Origin: Adiantum capillus-veneris
Lineage: Eukaryota > Streptophyta > Polypodiopsida > Polypodiales > Pteridaceae
NCBI GenBank assembly: GCA_014529385.2
Contig: CM043953.1
Span: 73,745,872 to 73,809,871, forward strand
Length of the DNA: 64,000 nucleotides
Direction of reading: 5' to 3'
Shown: piece after piece, positions 1 through 10,782 of the stretch
Position numbering within the stretch: position 1 is the first letter of the stretch
Layout of the letters: each line of letters starts with the position of its first letter
The notes under the pieces: model-generated
What the model was told of the DNA's origin: nothing
What the model saw: only the letters and a program-made list of their open reading frames with translations
The model's database searches: none
Translations under genes and position numbers: made by a program

Positions 1-1188
1 CTTAATGACAAATCATTTCCACAAAAATGTAAGTAGGAGCCAACATGCGAGGAGTGTTTGATTCCATAGCGTATAAGATAATACTGACAAACAAATTATG
101 AAAAAGAGTAGTGATGCATTTGATGTACGTACGTGGAGGATATACACTATTTAAATTTATAAAATATAACAATAAGATGTATAACAATAAGCCCTACAAA
201 TGAGGTCATGACTTTTTATAACGTCAATTGATGAAATAAATCAAAAAAAGGTGTCATTGTCATACAAGTTGCAAAAAGTGGTCACATGCCAAGTTTACAG
301 TAGGGGTGTTGTATAGCGGGAATTCTTGGGTCTTTGGTCAAATATAATTTTAAAACGTAGCATAATTTAAAGGATTGACCAATATTTACTGATATGAATG
401 ACGAGGTTGCTAAATTGAGGAACAAATTCTCACGTCAATCATGTTTTGATAGAGTTAGTTACACTATTCAAGTCAGTAAGATTGAAGGACTCATTGATGA
501 AGTATGGAGCGCTTCCCAAATGGTCCTTATGCATATCTAAAAGTGTGTTTAAACGTGACTAAACTTTCTTTAACTACCACCATATCTATGAGCTCCTTGG
601 AAGTGAGACCCTGAGGAATTTCTTTAATTGAAGCCAAATGGAGCTCCACCTTATATTTTAGACAAACTACCAAGGATATCACAAGCGCCTAAGAAGAAAC
701 TGTTTCTCACAAAAATACAACACAAACAACAAGAATTCACTAGATATTGCTTGGGTAAAAAAATAAAATTAAGTAAAGTGAAAGATTGAAACTAAAATTC
801 TAAAATCGTCGGAGTAAACCATGATTATCGTTGTCACTGCCCGACATTGTCGGTGAAAGTATTGCACTGGTTGCCGAAGAACTTCATCAATGTTCGCCGC
901 TATAAGTAGCGGTATTGGGAGGGGGGAGACAGAGAACAAAAATGAAATGAAATGTTATATTACTTGTCTTCAAAAGGCCATGGGATCAAGCTCATGCAAT
1001 CCTTATGGATCTAATACAATGTTTGAGTACAATATGAAGTAAAATAAAAGCTAAATAAGGGACATCAATGTCTAAGGTTGGCGGCATCGACGCTGTTCAA
1101 GAAAGTATTGCAGCGATCGCTACAGAGCTCCGTCAATGGTCGCCGCTGAAGAGCTTCTTCAATGCCACTTCTGTATGCACTCGTAATG

Positions 1189-1191
<3 letters not shown>
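1..1191. other. Intergenic stretch without recognisable gene
   Basis: AT-rich sequence with no convincing coding frame. A degenerate segment near 877-935 (GAAGAACTTCATCAATG followed by a GGGAGGGGGGAGA-like purine run) is echoed at about 1262-1325, just upstream of the L35 pseudogene, so a roughly 60-bp unit has been duplicated. Nothing else could be supported. Confidence 0.5.
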
Positions 1192-1262
<71 letters not shown>

Positions 1263-1313
1263 TGAAGAGATTCAACAATTTCCGCCTCTGTAATTAGCCG
1301 TATTGAGAGGGGG

Positions 1314-1355
<42 letters not shown>
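1192..1355. repeat. Two (GA)n microsatellites
   Basis: Nearly pure GA tracts at 1192-1258 and about 1317-1355, separated by about 60 bp of ordinary sequence. They lie directly upstream of the first methionine of the L35 pseudogene, where GA-rich 5' leader sequence is common in plant genes; any regulatory role is inference. Confidence 0.9.
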
Positions 1356-1358
<3 letters not shown>

Positions 1359-1366
1359 AGAAGTTG

Positions 1367-1723
1367 ATGAAGCTTGCAGAAGAGAAGTCCATGGCTATGG
1401 CAGTGACAACGTCACGTGCGACATCTTTTGTAGCGGTTATTCCTATTCCTAAGCTGAGTACTTGCTTCAAGGGCCTCTCTCTACAAGTGGAGCAGTGCCC
1501 CGCTATCTTTGGCCCTCTCTCCACCTCCTCGCAGGGTTCTCCCCTTCCCATTGTGTCCCAAAAAAAGAACTACAAGACGAAGATGCACCAGGCTTCCGCC
1601 AAGCGATCCAGAGTTATTGGCAATGGAAAAATCATGTGTAGAAGAGCATGAGAACAACATTTGTTGTGGAAGAAGAACACCTAGAGAAAGAAGCGTCTGT
1701 CAAAGATGGCCCTTGTAGAGAGG
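1367..1723 (+). pseudogene. RPL35: Plastid ribosomal protein bL35c pseudogene (nuclear gene for a chloroplast protein)
   Basis: The intact protein is a small subunit-building protein of the chloroplast 50S ribosome, made in the cytosol and imported with a transit peptide. The reading frame begins with a Ser/Thr-rich, acid-poor stretch of about 65 residues typical of a transit peptide (candidate starts at 1367 or 1391). It then enters the L35 core: K-T-K-M-H-Q-A-S-A-K-R, then G-N-G-K-I-M-C-R-R-A, then after a stop Q-H-L-L-W-K-K-N-T and R-K-K-R-L-S-K-M. These match the family signature (KTHKASAKR, GRGKI.RR, KQHLL.KKN, R.LSKM). In-frame stops lie at 1649-1651 and 1682-1684, and similarity fades soon after the SKM motif, so the C-terminus (normally ...NVIGALPYLKVNR) is missing. 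No intron is visible, which would fit a retrocopy, but no poly-A or target duplication was found to prove it. Confidence 0.75.
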
Positions 1724-3240
1724 GAAGGGGGTTTGGTTGGAGTGGATGATGGTGTGCATGGAAGAGTTGACAAAGACAAGAGGGGCTGTGTGTGTGTGAG
1801 TATTATTGGTGTGGCCACCAACAGTGAAAAGGTGAGAGAGATTTGACGAAGGTAGTGAGATGTTGGGCCTTGGGGTTGTGCATGCATGCAACTTGCAGCC
1901 CCATTAACGAATGGTCGGTGAGAGTGATAGGATTGCATGATAGTGATGGCAGAAAATTGGTGGTGGAAATTTAACACAAGATCTAGACACCATGCAAAAA
2001 TTGGTGGTGGAAATTTAACACAAGATCTATACACCGGATTGGTTGGTGGCCACAACAATAGAGAGAGAGATCACTTGGACCACCTGTGTATGAGGTCGAG
2101 AGAGAGTTCAACTAAGAAGGAATGATTTTGATGGATGGCCCACTATTGGAAGGAGTGGATGGCAAACGGATACAATGATCTTCTTGCATTGACTGTAGCC
2201 ACATGCGGTTGTGTACGTGTTAGGCAGCAGTAGAAAAAAGTTTTTGTGTGGTGCATATTGACATTGCACCATTAGTTTGGTTGGGAGGGTGCCATTGTAT
2301 GCGAGCAGGTAGTGAGTTGGTGAATGGATGGTGGGCAAGAGTGGGTGGTGACTGCATGCGGCCTCCACTATCCATGTGGGGAGCTAATGACACTTGTTGA
2401 GGTCATGCGCATCCTAGTGGCTGAAAATCTGCTTTACCGTGTGTCCGTTGTCAAACATCAAACGCCAAGGGTTGCACCATGAATCATGATGAGGTATGTC
2501 GGTGGCATGAGTATCTGAACCTGCACATCAAAGTGGGCGTCCCAATGATCGCGAGCTACAAATAGGATGTCGTAGCTTCTACTGTTTAATGGTCTCAACC
2601 TCGCCTGACTGTGAAGGTTGCAATGTGGGGATGTTTCCCTTTACTTCCTCTTTAGGCTTCGTTTCACAAAAACAATGTGCCTATAGCTCAAGATTCTTTC
2701 CGTAGGCATGTTTATTTTCTATCCAGATTGATTCTATGATGTTTAAATCCCATTCCCTATGTGGTTCCTCTTCTCCCTTTCCTCACAAGCTGCATGGTCT
2801 CGTGATATTATTCTTTTAATGTTAAATCTCCACTTCCTCTTCTTCTTCTTCTCCTACCTCAGAAGAAAGTAATCAAACCTCTTGTACTTATAACTCTACC
2901 ATCTTAAATTTAACACATATAAACAATACGATAGCCTAATCTCTTTTGATTTGTACTTGAGTTTGATTACATGTGTCATATTAACTCCTAGTATGCTTGA
3001 AATTATACTTATCAAATGAATAATCAATTATCCTTACCTATAAATATTTTCATTCAGTCACAAAAAAAGACCCAAAATCCTTAAACAATATGAAATACTT
3101 ATGATGCACGGAGATTCATAATAATCACGTACATCTAATTTTAAACAAAAAAAATTAAGTGCAAGTGAGATTGACTTATCTTTGTACACATTAATCTTCA
3201 TAGACATCATTGCTACAAGTCCAAGAGGATAGCCACAACT
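1724..3240. repeat. Noncoding stretch with a 44-bp tandem duplication
   Basis: No credible gene. At 1953-2035 a segment containing TTGGTGGTGGAAATTTAACA is present twice with a 44-bp period (T at 1957 corresponds to T at 2001). The remainder is a mixture of GT-rich and AT-rich sequence; several open frames on the minus strand have low-complexity composition and match nothing I know. Confidence 0.6.
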
Positions 3241-3600
3241 CTGATACCACTACTACAAACGAGAGAGCGGAGTGCCTTGCAAATACGTAAAATAACATGC
3301 TACAATGCATAAAATGATAAATCAGCATACCTAAATCGCCACACACACACATGATCAAGATATACGCACACATGATCAAGATATACGCACACATGATTGA
3401 GATACACGCACACATTAAGAGAAAGAGCGTGAGAGACAGTAGGTGAAACCGTGCAGGTGCACCTCCTAGAGCTGAGTGCTACACTAGCACCGCGAGAAAG
3501 AAGAGAAGAGAGGAGAGAAGAAATACACAAGCACTAGGTGCAATCTCCCCTCGTGCAAGAGTGAGCATTTTCCTCTTGCATGTATTTACTTATAGATTTC
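3241..3600 (-). mobile_element. LTR remnant with primer-binding site
   Basis: On the minus strand the sequence TGGTATCAGAG (3,241-3,255 region) matches the initiator-Met-tRNA primer-binding site used by many plant copia and gypsy elements. It follows a pyrimidine- and GT-rich stretch resembling the 3' half of an LTR. Within that stretch (3,346-3,408) a 21-bp minisatellite (unit CACACATGATCAAGATATACG read on the plus strand, three copies) is present. The 5' limit of the LTR is not clear and no coding region of the element is recognisable nearby. Treated as a fossil fragment. Confidence 0.4.
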
Positions 3601-4139
3601 TGAATGCTAAAAAATGAATACACATTGTCCGCCCAGACATAAAGTGACTATAGCTCACAAAAAGCTCTTTAATAATACAATAATAATGAATCAACTATCC
3701 TTTGCACATTCCATAGAGCAGCTATGCATTTTCCACGTGTCAACTATAGTAAATATCAAAATAACCATCATCACCACATTGCATGCCAATTATGTTCACT
3801 TCATGGATGAATGTACTCGTCCCTTCGATGCTTCGGATACCTTGGAGATTTTGGGTCATGGGAAAAGAAGAGTAGAGTTAGCCTCAAGTGACAATTCCAT
3901 AGGCTCACTATGGAGAGTGGATAAGATATTGCAAGCGTAGCAAATAGACTCATTAGTATAATTACTCAACACACTCACATAAGATGTGGTCAAGGAAGAA
4001 GATAAAGTCGCAATAATGGTAGGAGCACTACCATTTTAGTATGACAACATAGTCACCATCATGGAAGAATAGGAACCACCACCAAATCTTCAAGCTACAG
4101 CCAATTGTCTACAATAAGAGGAAGCACAAGGAGGAGTGT

Positions 4140-4330
4140 ACCTACCCTTGACTTCAAAGACCAAGTGTTTTACTTGTTGCAAGCTAAGTCACAAGTGTTT
4201 TACTTGTGGCGAGCTAAGTCACCAAGCTAGGTAGTGTTATAGGAATAATAAGTGCACCCATTGTGGAAAGATAGGGCATCCCCTTGTCGATGCTACTTCA
4301 AGGATCGACCAAAGAAGAAGAAGGTTAGCA
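4140..4330 (+). mobile_element. Copia-like gag zinc-knuckle remnant
   Basis: Several closely spaced Cys-His motifs of the C-x2-C-x4-H type (for example C-T-H-C-G-K-I-G-H) followed by a Lys-rich stretch, the arrangement of the nucleocapsid end of a retrotransposon gag. It is broken and isolated. The purine-rich sequence at 4,690-4,702 followed by TGTTGTGTA looks like the polypurine tract and start of a copia 3' LTR, so this fossil may be the host element into which the CACTA transposon inserted. Confidence 0.45.
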
Positions 4331-4711
4331 CCAAAAAGAAGTTATACAAGAATGATATAAATGTTTTAGATGAAAAGAAGAAAAAGATCAAGGATCTAGC
4401 CAATTTTGTCTTATTGTTGATTTATAAATTCTCCAAAAATTACATATGTTTATCACCCTCTCTTTTATTCTATTGTATAAATGATGAGAGAGCCCCCATG
4501 AGTGCTTGGTCTTGGTTTTAAGCACTAGTTTGAGGGGAGGATACATGAGTGAAATTGACACCCATGCTTATTTTATGATCATTGAACCACCTTTAAGCTC
4601 TATGAGTATGAGTAAGAGACTTGATAGGTACCCGTTAGTATGAGATGAGCCATTGAAGACACATGGGTGCCTTCATATAGTCTAAATGCCAAGGGGAGAT
4701 TTGTTGTGTAT

Positions 4712-4830
4712 CACTACAAGAGGCTATTCATATTAGCGACGCTCACACAGCGACGCTCAATTTTTTTTTTCTCGGCGTCGCTATGAGCGTTGCAAATTTA
4801 CAAAGAAATTTGCGACGCTCATAGCGACGT
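4712..4830 (+). repeat. CACTA 5' terminus and subterminal repeats
   Basis: After the 12-bp inverted repeat come several copies of GCGACGCTC and its complement GAGCGTCGC or close variants (about 4,735-4,820). In En/Spm-type elements such short repeats in both orientations bind the element-encoded accessory protein; binding here is inferred. Confidence 0.85.
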
Positions 4831-4957
4831 CGGCTAGGCTAAAAAAATAACCGAGCGCGCCCAAAAACTCAGATCTCAGATCTGAGTTTTTCGGCGCCCT
4901 CAAGCAAGGAGCAGGTAACGCTCTCCCTCACTCTCTCTCTCTCTCTCTTTTTCTTCT

Positions 4958-4958
4958 C

Positions 4959-4991
<33 letters not shown>

Positions 4992-5062
4992 AGAGGAAGG
5001 AGAGCCAGGTATGCTCCTTCCCTCTCCTCATTCTCATGTTCCCTTCCCCTCTTTCTCTCTCC

Positions 5063-5095
<33 letters not shown>

Positions 5096-5103
5096 ATAGT
5101 GTT

Positions 5104-5153
<50 letters not shown>

Positions 5154-5395
5154 AACAAAAACAAAAACGCACACACACATACATAAACAAAGAATGCACA
5201 CACACATTGAGAGAGAAAAAGAGAGAGAGAGCATGCATAAACAAAAAACGTACGCATTGAGAGAGGAAAAGAGAGAGAGAATATGCATAAACAAAAAACA
5301 CACACATTGAGAGAGAAAAAGAGAGAGAAAACATGCATACGATCCAAAAAAACGCACACACATTGAGAGAGAAAGAGAGAGAAACTAATTTAACG
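4958..5395. repeat. CA/GA microsatellites and about 50-bp minisatellite inside the CACTA element
   Basis: CA tracts at about 4,961-4,987 and 5,070-5,095, a GA tract at about 5,106-5,149, then four degenerate tandem units of about 50-55 bp (5,160-5,390), each holding ATTGAGAGAGAAAAAGAG plus a CATGCATAAACAAAAAAC-like part. Open frames across this region encode only low-complexity Ser-Leu, Cys-Val or Thr-His repeats and are not genes. Confidence 0.85.
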
Positions 5396-5574
5396 TCGTA
5401 GGAAACTAATTAAAATTAAAAGACCTAAAGATCTAGCCGACGAGGAGTTGAACTCAAGACCTATTATTCAAGAGGGAAATGGCATAATCAATCTATCATA
5501 CTTGGCATGGGTGATAGAAAGGTTATACCATTTATCTCTTTTTATTGGCATACACATCCACACACGCGCACACA

Positions 5575-6231
5575 CACAAGAAGAAGAGAGTTATAACGTC
5601 GTAGGAAACTATCTTAAAAGACGTTAAAGATTAGGTTATATGTAGACTTACATTAAATTAGATTTAGGTTTATTTTAAACTAGATTTACGTTTATTTACG
5701 CTAGATTTAGATTTACGTTATATTAGATTAGATTTAGGTCTCCATAGACTGCGATGCCTGCATGAAGCGGGTGAAGAAAGCCCTCAATGGAATATAGGGT
5801 ATTGCTGCCTTCACTCATGGTGGGCTCCGTCGATCCAAAAGTACTGGTGAAATGTCTTCAGAAGATAGGGAAGAAGGTGGATCTTCAGGGCGGCAAGAGT
5901 CACTACATCCCCGACACAATGACCATCTAGACAACCTCTAGTCATTCAACAGCAACTTCAAAGTTAGTAACAAGAGCAAGAACGGTCTAAAGGGCCAATT
6001 GCTGTCGTCAGATGTGGATGGAGATGAGGCAGCGTCACCGCTGGAAGTTAACTCTCACATCTTTAGTGATGAGAATGCCAACTCTTGTCGAGTTATGTGA
6101 AAAATTATGTGTTAAATCAGTTTTAAGGTTCTTATAATCCCTGTTAGTTTAGTTCTTTGTTTTTAATATAACATAATTTACGTTAGATTTAGATTTATGT
6201 TATATTAGATTAGACTTAGGTTTATTTAGGT

Positions 6232-6264
<33 letters not shown>

Positions 6265-6410
6265 AGAAGAAGAGAGTTTTAACGTCGTAGGAAACTATCC
6301 CAAAAGACGTTAAAGATTAGGTTAGATGTAGACTTACGTTAAATTAGATTTAGGTTTATTTTTAGTTAGATTTACGTTTATTTAGATTTACGCTTATTTA
6401 CGTTAGATCG
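5575..6410 (+). repeat. Direct repeat flanking the captured HMA fragment
   Basis: About 120-150 bp starting in a CA tract and containing GAAGAAGAGAGTT, AACGTCGTAGGAAACTA and GACGTTAAAGATTAGGTTA is present at about 5,565-5,725 and again at about 6,240-6,410 with few differences. A third, shorter copy of AACGTCGTAGGAAACTA lies at about 5,391. The two long copies bracket the HMA-protein fragment, so it may have arrived or been duplicated together with one of them. Confidence 0.8.
5738..6085 (+). pseudogene. Captured fragment of a heavy-metal-associated (HIPP-type) protein gene
   Basis: Intact HIPPs are plant metal-binding proteins with an N-terminal HMA fold that binds Cu, Zn or Cd through M/H-x-C-x-x-C and a C-terminal lipid anchor. 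Here the frame reads V-S-I-D-C-D-A-C-M-K-R-V-K-K-A-L-N-G-I, with the CxxC pair at codons 5,750 and 5,759. After a stop (5,795-5,797) and a frame change comes V-G-S-V-D-P-K-V-L-V-K-C-L-Q-K-I-G-K-K-V, the second half of an HMA domain. Roughly ten codons between the halves seem deleted. An Asn/Lys-rich then Asp/Glu-rich tail (near 5,960-6,085) resembles the linker that follows HMA in HIPPs. Similarity starts immediately after TTAG, as if at a splice acceptor, so a genomic exon rather than a cDNA may have been captured. No C-terminal CaaX box is visible. Confidence 0.55.
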
Positions 6411-6700
6411 ACTCCACGCAAGAATTACTTACGGTTTAGGGTTTAGAGTTAGACGAACAGTGAAAAGATCTACTGTGAAAAGATGTTAAGATGCTGTGAA
6501 GTGCTACAGCTAGAGAAGAGGCAAAGGGGTTTTGTCCACTACATGCAGTATCATGTAGACGTGGGTGTGTAGATTTCTTGTACCCACAAATATAGGTATT
6601 GACCAATAAAGACGAGATTATAACCCGGTGGTTCTGATCTCCGTGCACCTCTAGACTGAGGTGTACTGCGGGGATTGGACATGACTAGAGAATGTGAGGT

Positions 6701-6701
<1 letters not shown>

Positions 6702-6764
<63 letters not shown>
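6702..6764. repeat. (GA)n microsatellite
   Basis: Pure GA tract of about 60 bp in the leader of the TNP2-type gene, 65 bp before its first ATG. Confidence 0.9.
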
Positions 6765-6768
<4 letters not shown>

Positions 6769-6830
6769 GACGAAGAATGCCAATAGAATATTAAATTTGT
6801 TGTCCAGGTTATAAGTTTTTTATCCTCATT

Positions 6831-9800
6831 ATGAGTAGCGACGAGGATGTGGGACCGTCCAACCGAAACACCTATCTCTCAACGAGGGTCTTATGTCCTT
6901 GTAATCAATGCAAGCATGCTGTGCGACGGACAAGACGTGTTTCTTTGCAGCACGTTCGCGAATTTGGCGAGTTCGATCCATCTATTATAGATCGAGTTGT
7001 TGCCAATTATAACTCGTCGGACTCTGACGCTGGCCAACAAGCAGCAATCTTGCAACCCAATAGACATGTTCGCAGGCGCTTTGGTCAAGCAGCATATGTG
7101 AGGCCACAAGATGTAGCCTCTGATAGCTCGGGGGATGATCATGCAGAGCACATTCCCAACGAGGCAATGTTTGAGCCTGAGATTGATGAAATGATCGAGA
7201 CGATCATGGATTCAGAAAGGCTTATCTATGATGATATGAAAAGTGAAGCCGATACGCCATTGTATAATGGAGCACGTATGTCTAGATTGAAAGCACTCCT
7301 GGTTCTTCTCAACATGCAAAGTTTGGATGGAGTGACACTAGCGTCACAGCGCTTTTCAGGTGATCTATTACAATTAGTTTACTTTAATAAAACTCTAAAT
7401 GTATAATGATCTGATAGATTTTTACACGACTGTATCATATTTTTATGTTGTGTAGATTGCTGAAAGAGCACATACTACCAGCTGACAATGTGATGCCAGA
7501 TTCCCGAGATGAAGCAAGAAAGATTTTGCGAAACTTGGGGATGGATTACAATTCTATCCACGCTTGTCCTAATGACTGCATTCTTTTCAGAGGGGAATAC
7601 ATAGACATGGAGAAGTGTCCGAAATGTGATTCTGAAAGATATCGAGTAGATCTCCACGGGACAAAAATTCCACAAAAGGTTTTGCGACATTTCCCTCTGC
7701 TTCCTCGCATCAAGCATTTCTTCGAATGTAAGTCCATGGCCGCCCTAGCATCATGGCATGAGGAGAATAAATCTTCGGATGGTGTGCTACGAATTCCTAC
7801 AGATTGCGTAGCGTGGAAACATATAGATGGAACATGGTCGGATTTTGCCAGGGAAGCTCGAAATTTGCGCTTAGGCCTGGCTATGGATGGCGTAAATCCA
7901 TTTGGTCAAAAATCAACATCTTACAGTGTATGGCCCGTTGTCATCGTCAACTACAACATTCCCCCGTGGTTGACTACGAAGAAGGGGCACCTATGGCTAA
8001 GCTTGATTGTGCCAGGGCGATATAAAGTGGGGAATATGGATGTGTATCTTCGTCCACTATTGGAAGAGCTACAACAATTGTGGATTGGCATAGAGGTGGT
8101 GGATATGAGCCGACACACAGGACGACGGAATGCTTTGATCAGAGGCATTCTAATGTGGACCATGCATGACTATCCCGGGCTAACAGAATGCTCGGGTGAT
8201 CTATTGACACTCCTCACTCAGACACTGTAAATCTTGTTTTTTCCCATAGTTGATCTATTATCATGTGTATACATGCAGGGCTTCAAACAAGCGGATACAG
8301 AGCATGTGTCACATGTGGACCTAGACTGAATGCACGTAGGGCACCCTCACTGAAGAAGCAAATCTACGAAGGTCATCAAGCGTATCTTCCAGAGAATCAT
8401 GTGTTACGCGACGGCTTTTGGGGAAGAGAGCCACCAAGGATGTCTGCACAAGCATGGTTAGAGCAGAAGGAGATGTGCGATGACGGATTGCCTCCAGGGA
8501 TGAAGAGACTATCTCTATGGTACGAGTTACCATACTGGCCCCGACTCATGATCAATCACTTGCTCGATCCAATGCACATATTCAAGAATGTGGGTAATCT
8601 ACTATGGGACTATCTGACCGGCAAGAAAGATACTTTGGGAGCCAGAGTTGACCTTAGAAATGTGGATCGTATGGAGCAATATTGGCCGCAAACAGCGTCT
8701 GATGGATCGATAAAACTCCCTAAAGCACCATGGATTTTCACAGGAGCCCAAGAACGCAAAGTAAAAGAGACCATTCGATCTTTGCGGACCCCCACTGGCA
8801 TAATGCACTCGCTCCGAACGTGTTTTACTAAAGAAGGAAAGCTTACCGGTTTGAAGTCACACGATTGGCATAAAATGTGGACTTTAATATCATTGCTGCA
8901 CATACTTTACAGTTTATTTTACCGGTTGCCATTGAGGGATGTTTGTCTCTCGACATCCGTAACACAATCTACAAACTTGCAAAGCTGGTGCAATGGATCT
9001 CACAAAAGGAGATCAACGTAGACTCCATACCATTCGCCAAACTAAATGCTGCGGAGCTTGTGTGCATGTTTGAGAAACATTTTCCTACTACAATGCTAAC
9101 CATTGAGGTGCATCTTCTTGTTCACATAGTTGATGAGGTGGAAATAGCTGGCACAGTTCATTCCAGATGGATGTTCTTCTTAGAGCGTTTCATGAAAACG
9201 CTTAAGGGATATGTGCGTCAAAAGGCACGTCCGCAGGGTAGCATGGCAGAAGGTTGGTTGGTATCAGAGTCCCTAGTGTACATTGGAGAGTGGCTAGACG
9301 GATTTGATAAATCCCGGGACACGCTATGGCGAACCATAGATGATGAGCGCATATCTGGGATTGTCATGTGCAATCTCGGTGTTGAGAAGAAGATGACGGA
9401 AGATCTAGAGGCTAAAATCAACCGATTTTGCATGCTTCACAATCCAGTGATGCAAAAGTGGATTTCACAATATGAGGATGCAAAGCAAGAGCGACAAAGG
9501 GCACGAATCGAGTGGAGACGGGGAAGACGACCACCGATGCACTATCCAGCGGTTCTGGAGAGCCTACCAACCTTCATGAGCTTAAGATGGTTGCACAACC
9601 AATTGAAAAGCGCACAACAATGCGGTGACGAAGTGACTGAAGAAGAGTGGGAGTACTCTCGGGGTTGCGCGACCAAGGTAAGTTTGCAATGTACGACTAG
9701 CAAGTGACTTTATTTATAAACGTTTGAACGGCCACTCATAATCTTTGTTCGTTGTAGTATAAGTCATACACAGCAGCATGGTGTAAAGGTCGACATTTTA

Positions 9801-10510
9801 GGGTGGAACGAATCGACAAAAAGCGTTTTACTCAAGATTGTGGAATCATGGCAAAATTTGAATAGTCTAGTCGACGACGTTCCTCTGATGCAGATCCTGT
9901 GGTGGCGGAACTCACTTACTTCGGCATGCTGCAAGAGATTCTGAGGATCGATTACAGAGGATTTTTTGTCGACTTGTTCGACGTGCAATGGTTCAAGATA
10001 ATCATGGAGGGTCGCAACGCTACTGTGCGTAGAAGAGAGTCTGGTTTTCTTGAGGTGGATTCTACTAAGAAATGGACTGACCTAAGAGACACTTTCGTAC
10101 TACCCGAGCATTGTGAACAAGTAAGTATGTAAATAGTTAACATCCCCCTTTTACAAGTTATGTGCTTGAAAGCTCTCATATAAGTTATGTGGCTCTGGCA
10201 GGTAATATTTCATCCTACAAAGTCTACATCAAACTGGTGGTACGTCATAGAGGTAGCCCCTCGTAGTGCAAGGACGTATGAAGGCTACCATGTGCCAATC
10301 ACAACGACATCAATGGAGGAGATCAGAGAAGATGCTCAATCAGAAGCCGCTGCGGTGGTGCCAGACGAGCATCAAGATGCTACTACTCTATATGGGGTGC
10401 ATGCAGAGGAGCTACAAAATGAAACAGAGAATATGTGTTTAAACGGAGAGCTCTATATAGATATAGGAAGTTATGCTGAGTTATGCGAGGATGAGAGAGA
10501 GATCTCTTAA
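6831..10510 (+). pseudogene. CACTA TNP2-type transposase gene (five or so exons), degenerate
   Basis: Encodes the main transposase of En/Spm-like elements. Exon 1 (6,831 to about 7,393) has the short Cys motif C-P-C-N-Q-C of the transposase-associated domain. About 7,457-8,195 and 8,279-8,877 carry the TNP2 core: I-H-A-C-P-N-D-C-I-L-F-R-G-E-Y, P-K-C-D, L-R-L-G-L-A-M-D-G-V-N-P-F-G, then L-L-D-P-M-H-I-F-K-N. DUF4218 follows (about 8,907-9,320; H-L-L-V-H-I-V-D-E, E-R-F-M-K-T-L-K-G-Y-V-R) and DUF4216 after 9,758 (Y-F-G-M-L-Q-E-I-L to W-W-Y-V-I-E-V). Good GT-AG introns are 8,196-8,278, 9,678-9,757 and 10,121-10,201, each preserving phase. The first intron (about 7,394-7,455) does not join cleanly. 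Damage: about 29 nt inserted near 8,878-8,906 that shifts the frame, and an in-frame TAG at 9,863-9,865. ATG at 6,831 is the first plausible start. Confidence 0.85.
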
Positions 10511-10782
10511 AGCCACAAATATTGTATTTGAACAATTTTGCTCCGTGTTGTAAAAGCTCTGGCTCTCTAAGTACCTTCCATGGTGTATAACGCTCTTTTC
10601 TACTCGCGCTCACATCTTTTGATTGAAAATTCTGAGTTTTCGACTTGCCTCTTCTATCACTCAATTCATTGCGTCATTGTATTTATATGCGTCATTACGT
10701 CATTGTATTTAATGGTCTTTGCGTCATTGTCTACTCTATTCATTCAATATTAAGTTTAAATATTCGTGTGTTTAATGCAAGT
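10511..10782. other. Spacer between the two CACTA genes
   Basis: AT-rich 272-bp gap with several GCGTCATTG direct repeats (about 10,671-10,725). It presumably holds the end of the first transcript and the promoter of the second; no clear TATA box or polyadenylation signal can be assigned. Confidence 0.4.

Noticed and set aside
1681-2368. Minus-strand frames opposite and downstream of the L35 pseudogene
   Set aside because: His/Pro/Thr-rich low-complexity translations with no motif; partly the shadow of the pseudogene and GT-rich DNA.
5430-5500. tRNA-like B-box word (GAGTTGAACTCAAGACC)
   Set aside because: No A box at the right distance and no cloverleaf could be drawn; probably chance or a very old tRNA-derived scrap.
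8876-8911. A 36-nt GT...CAG segment as an intron of the transposase gene
   Set aside because: Shorter than normal plant introns and the flanking phases do not match.
10511-10782. GCGTCATTG repeats as subterminal transposase sites
   Set aside because: The word is not the AGCGACGC type found at both ends and lies far from the termini.
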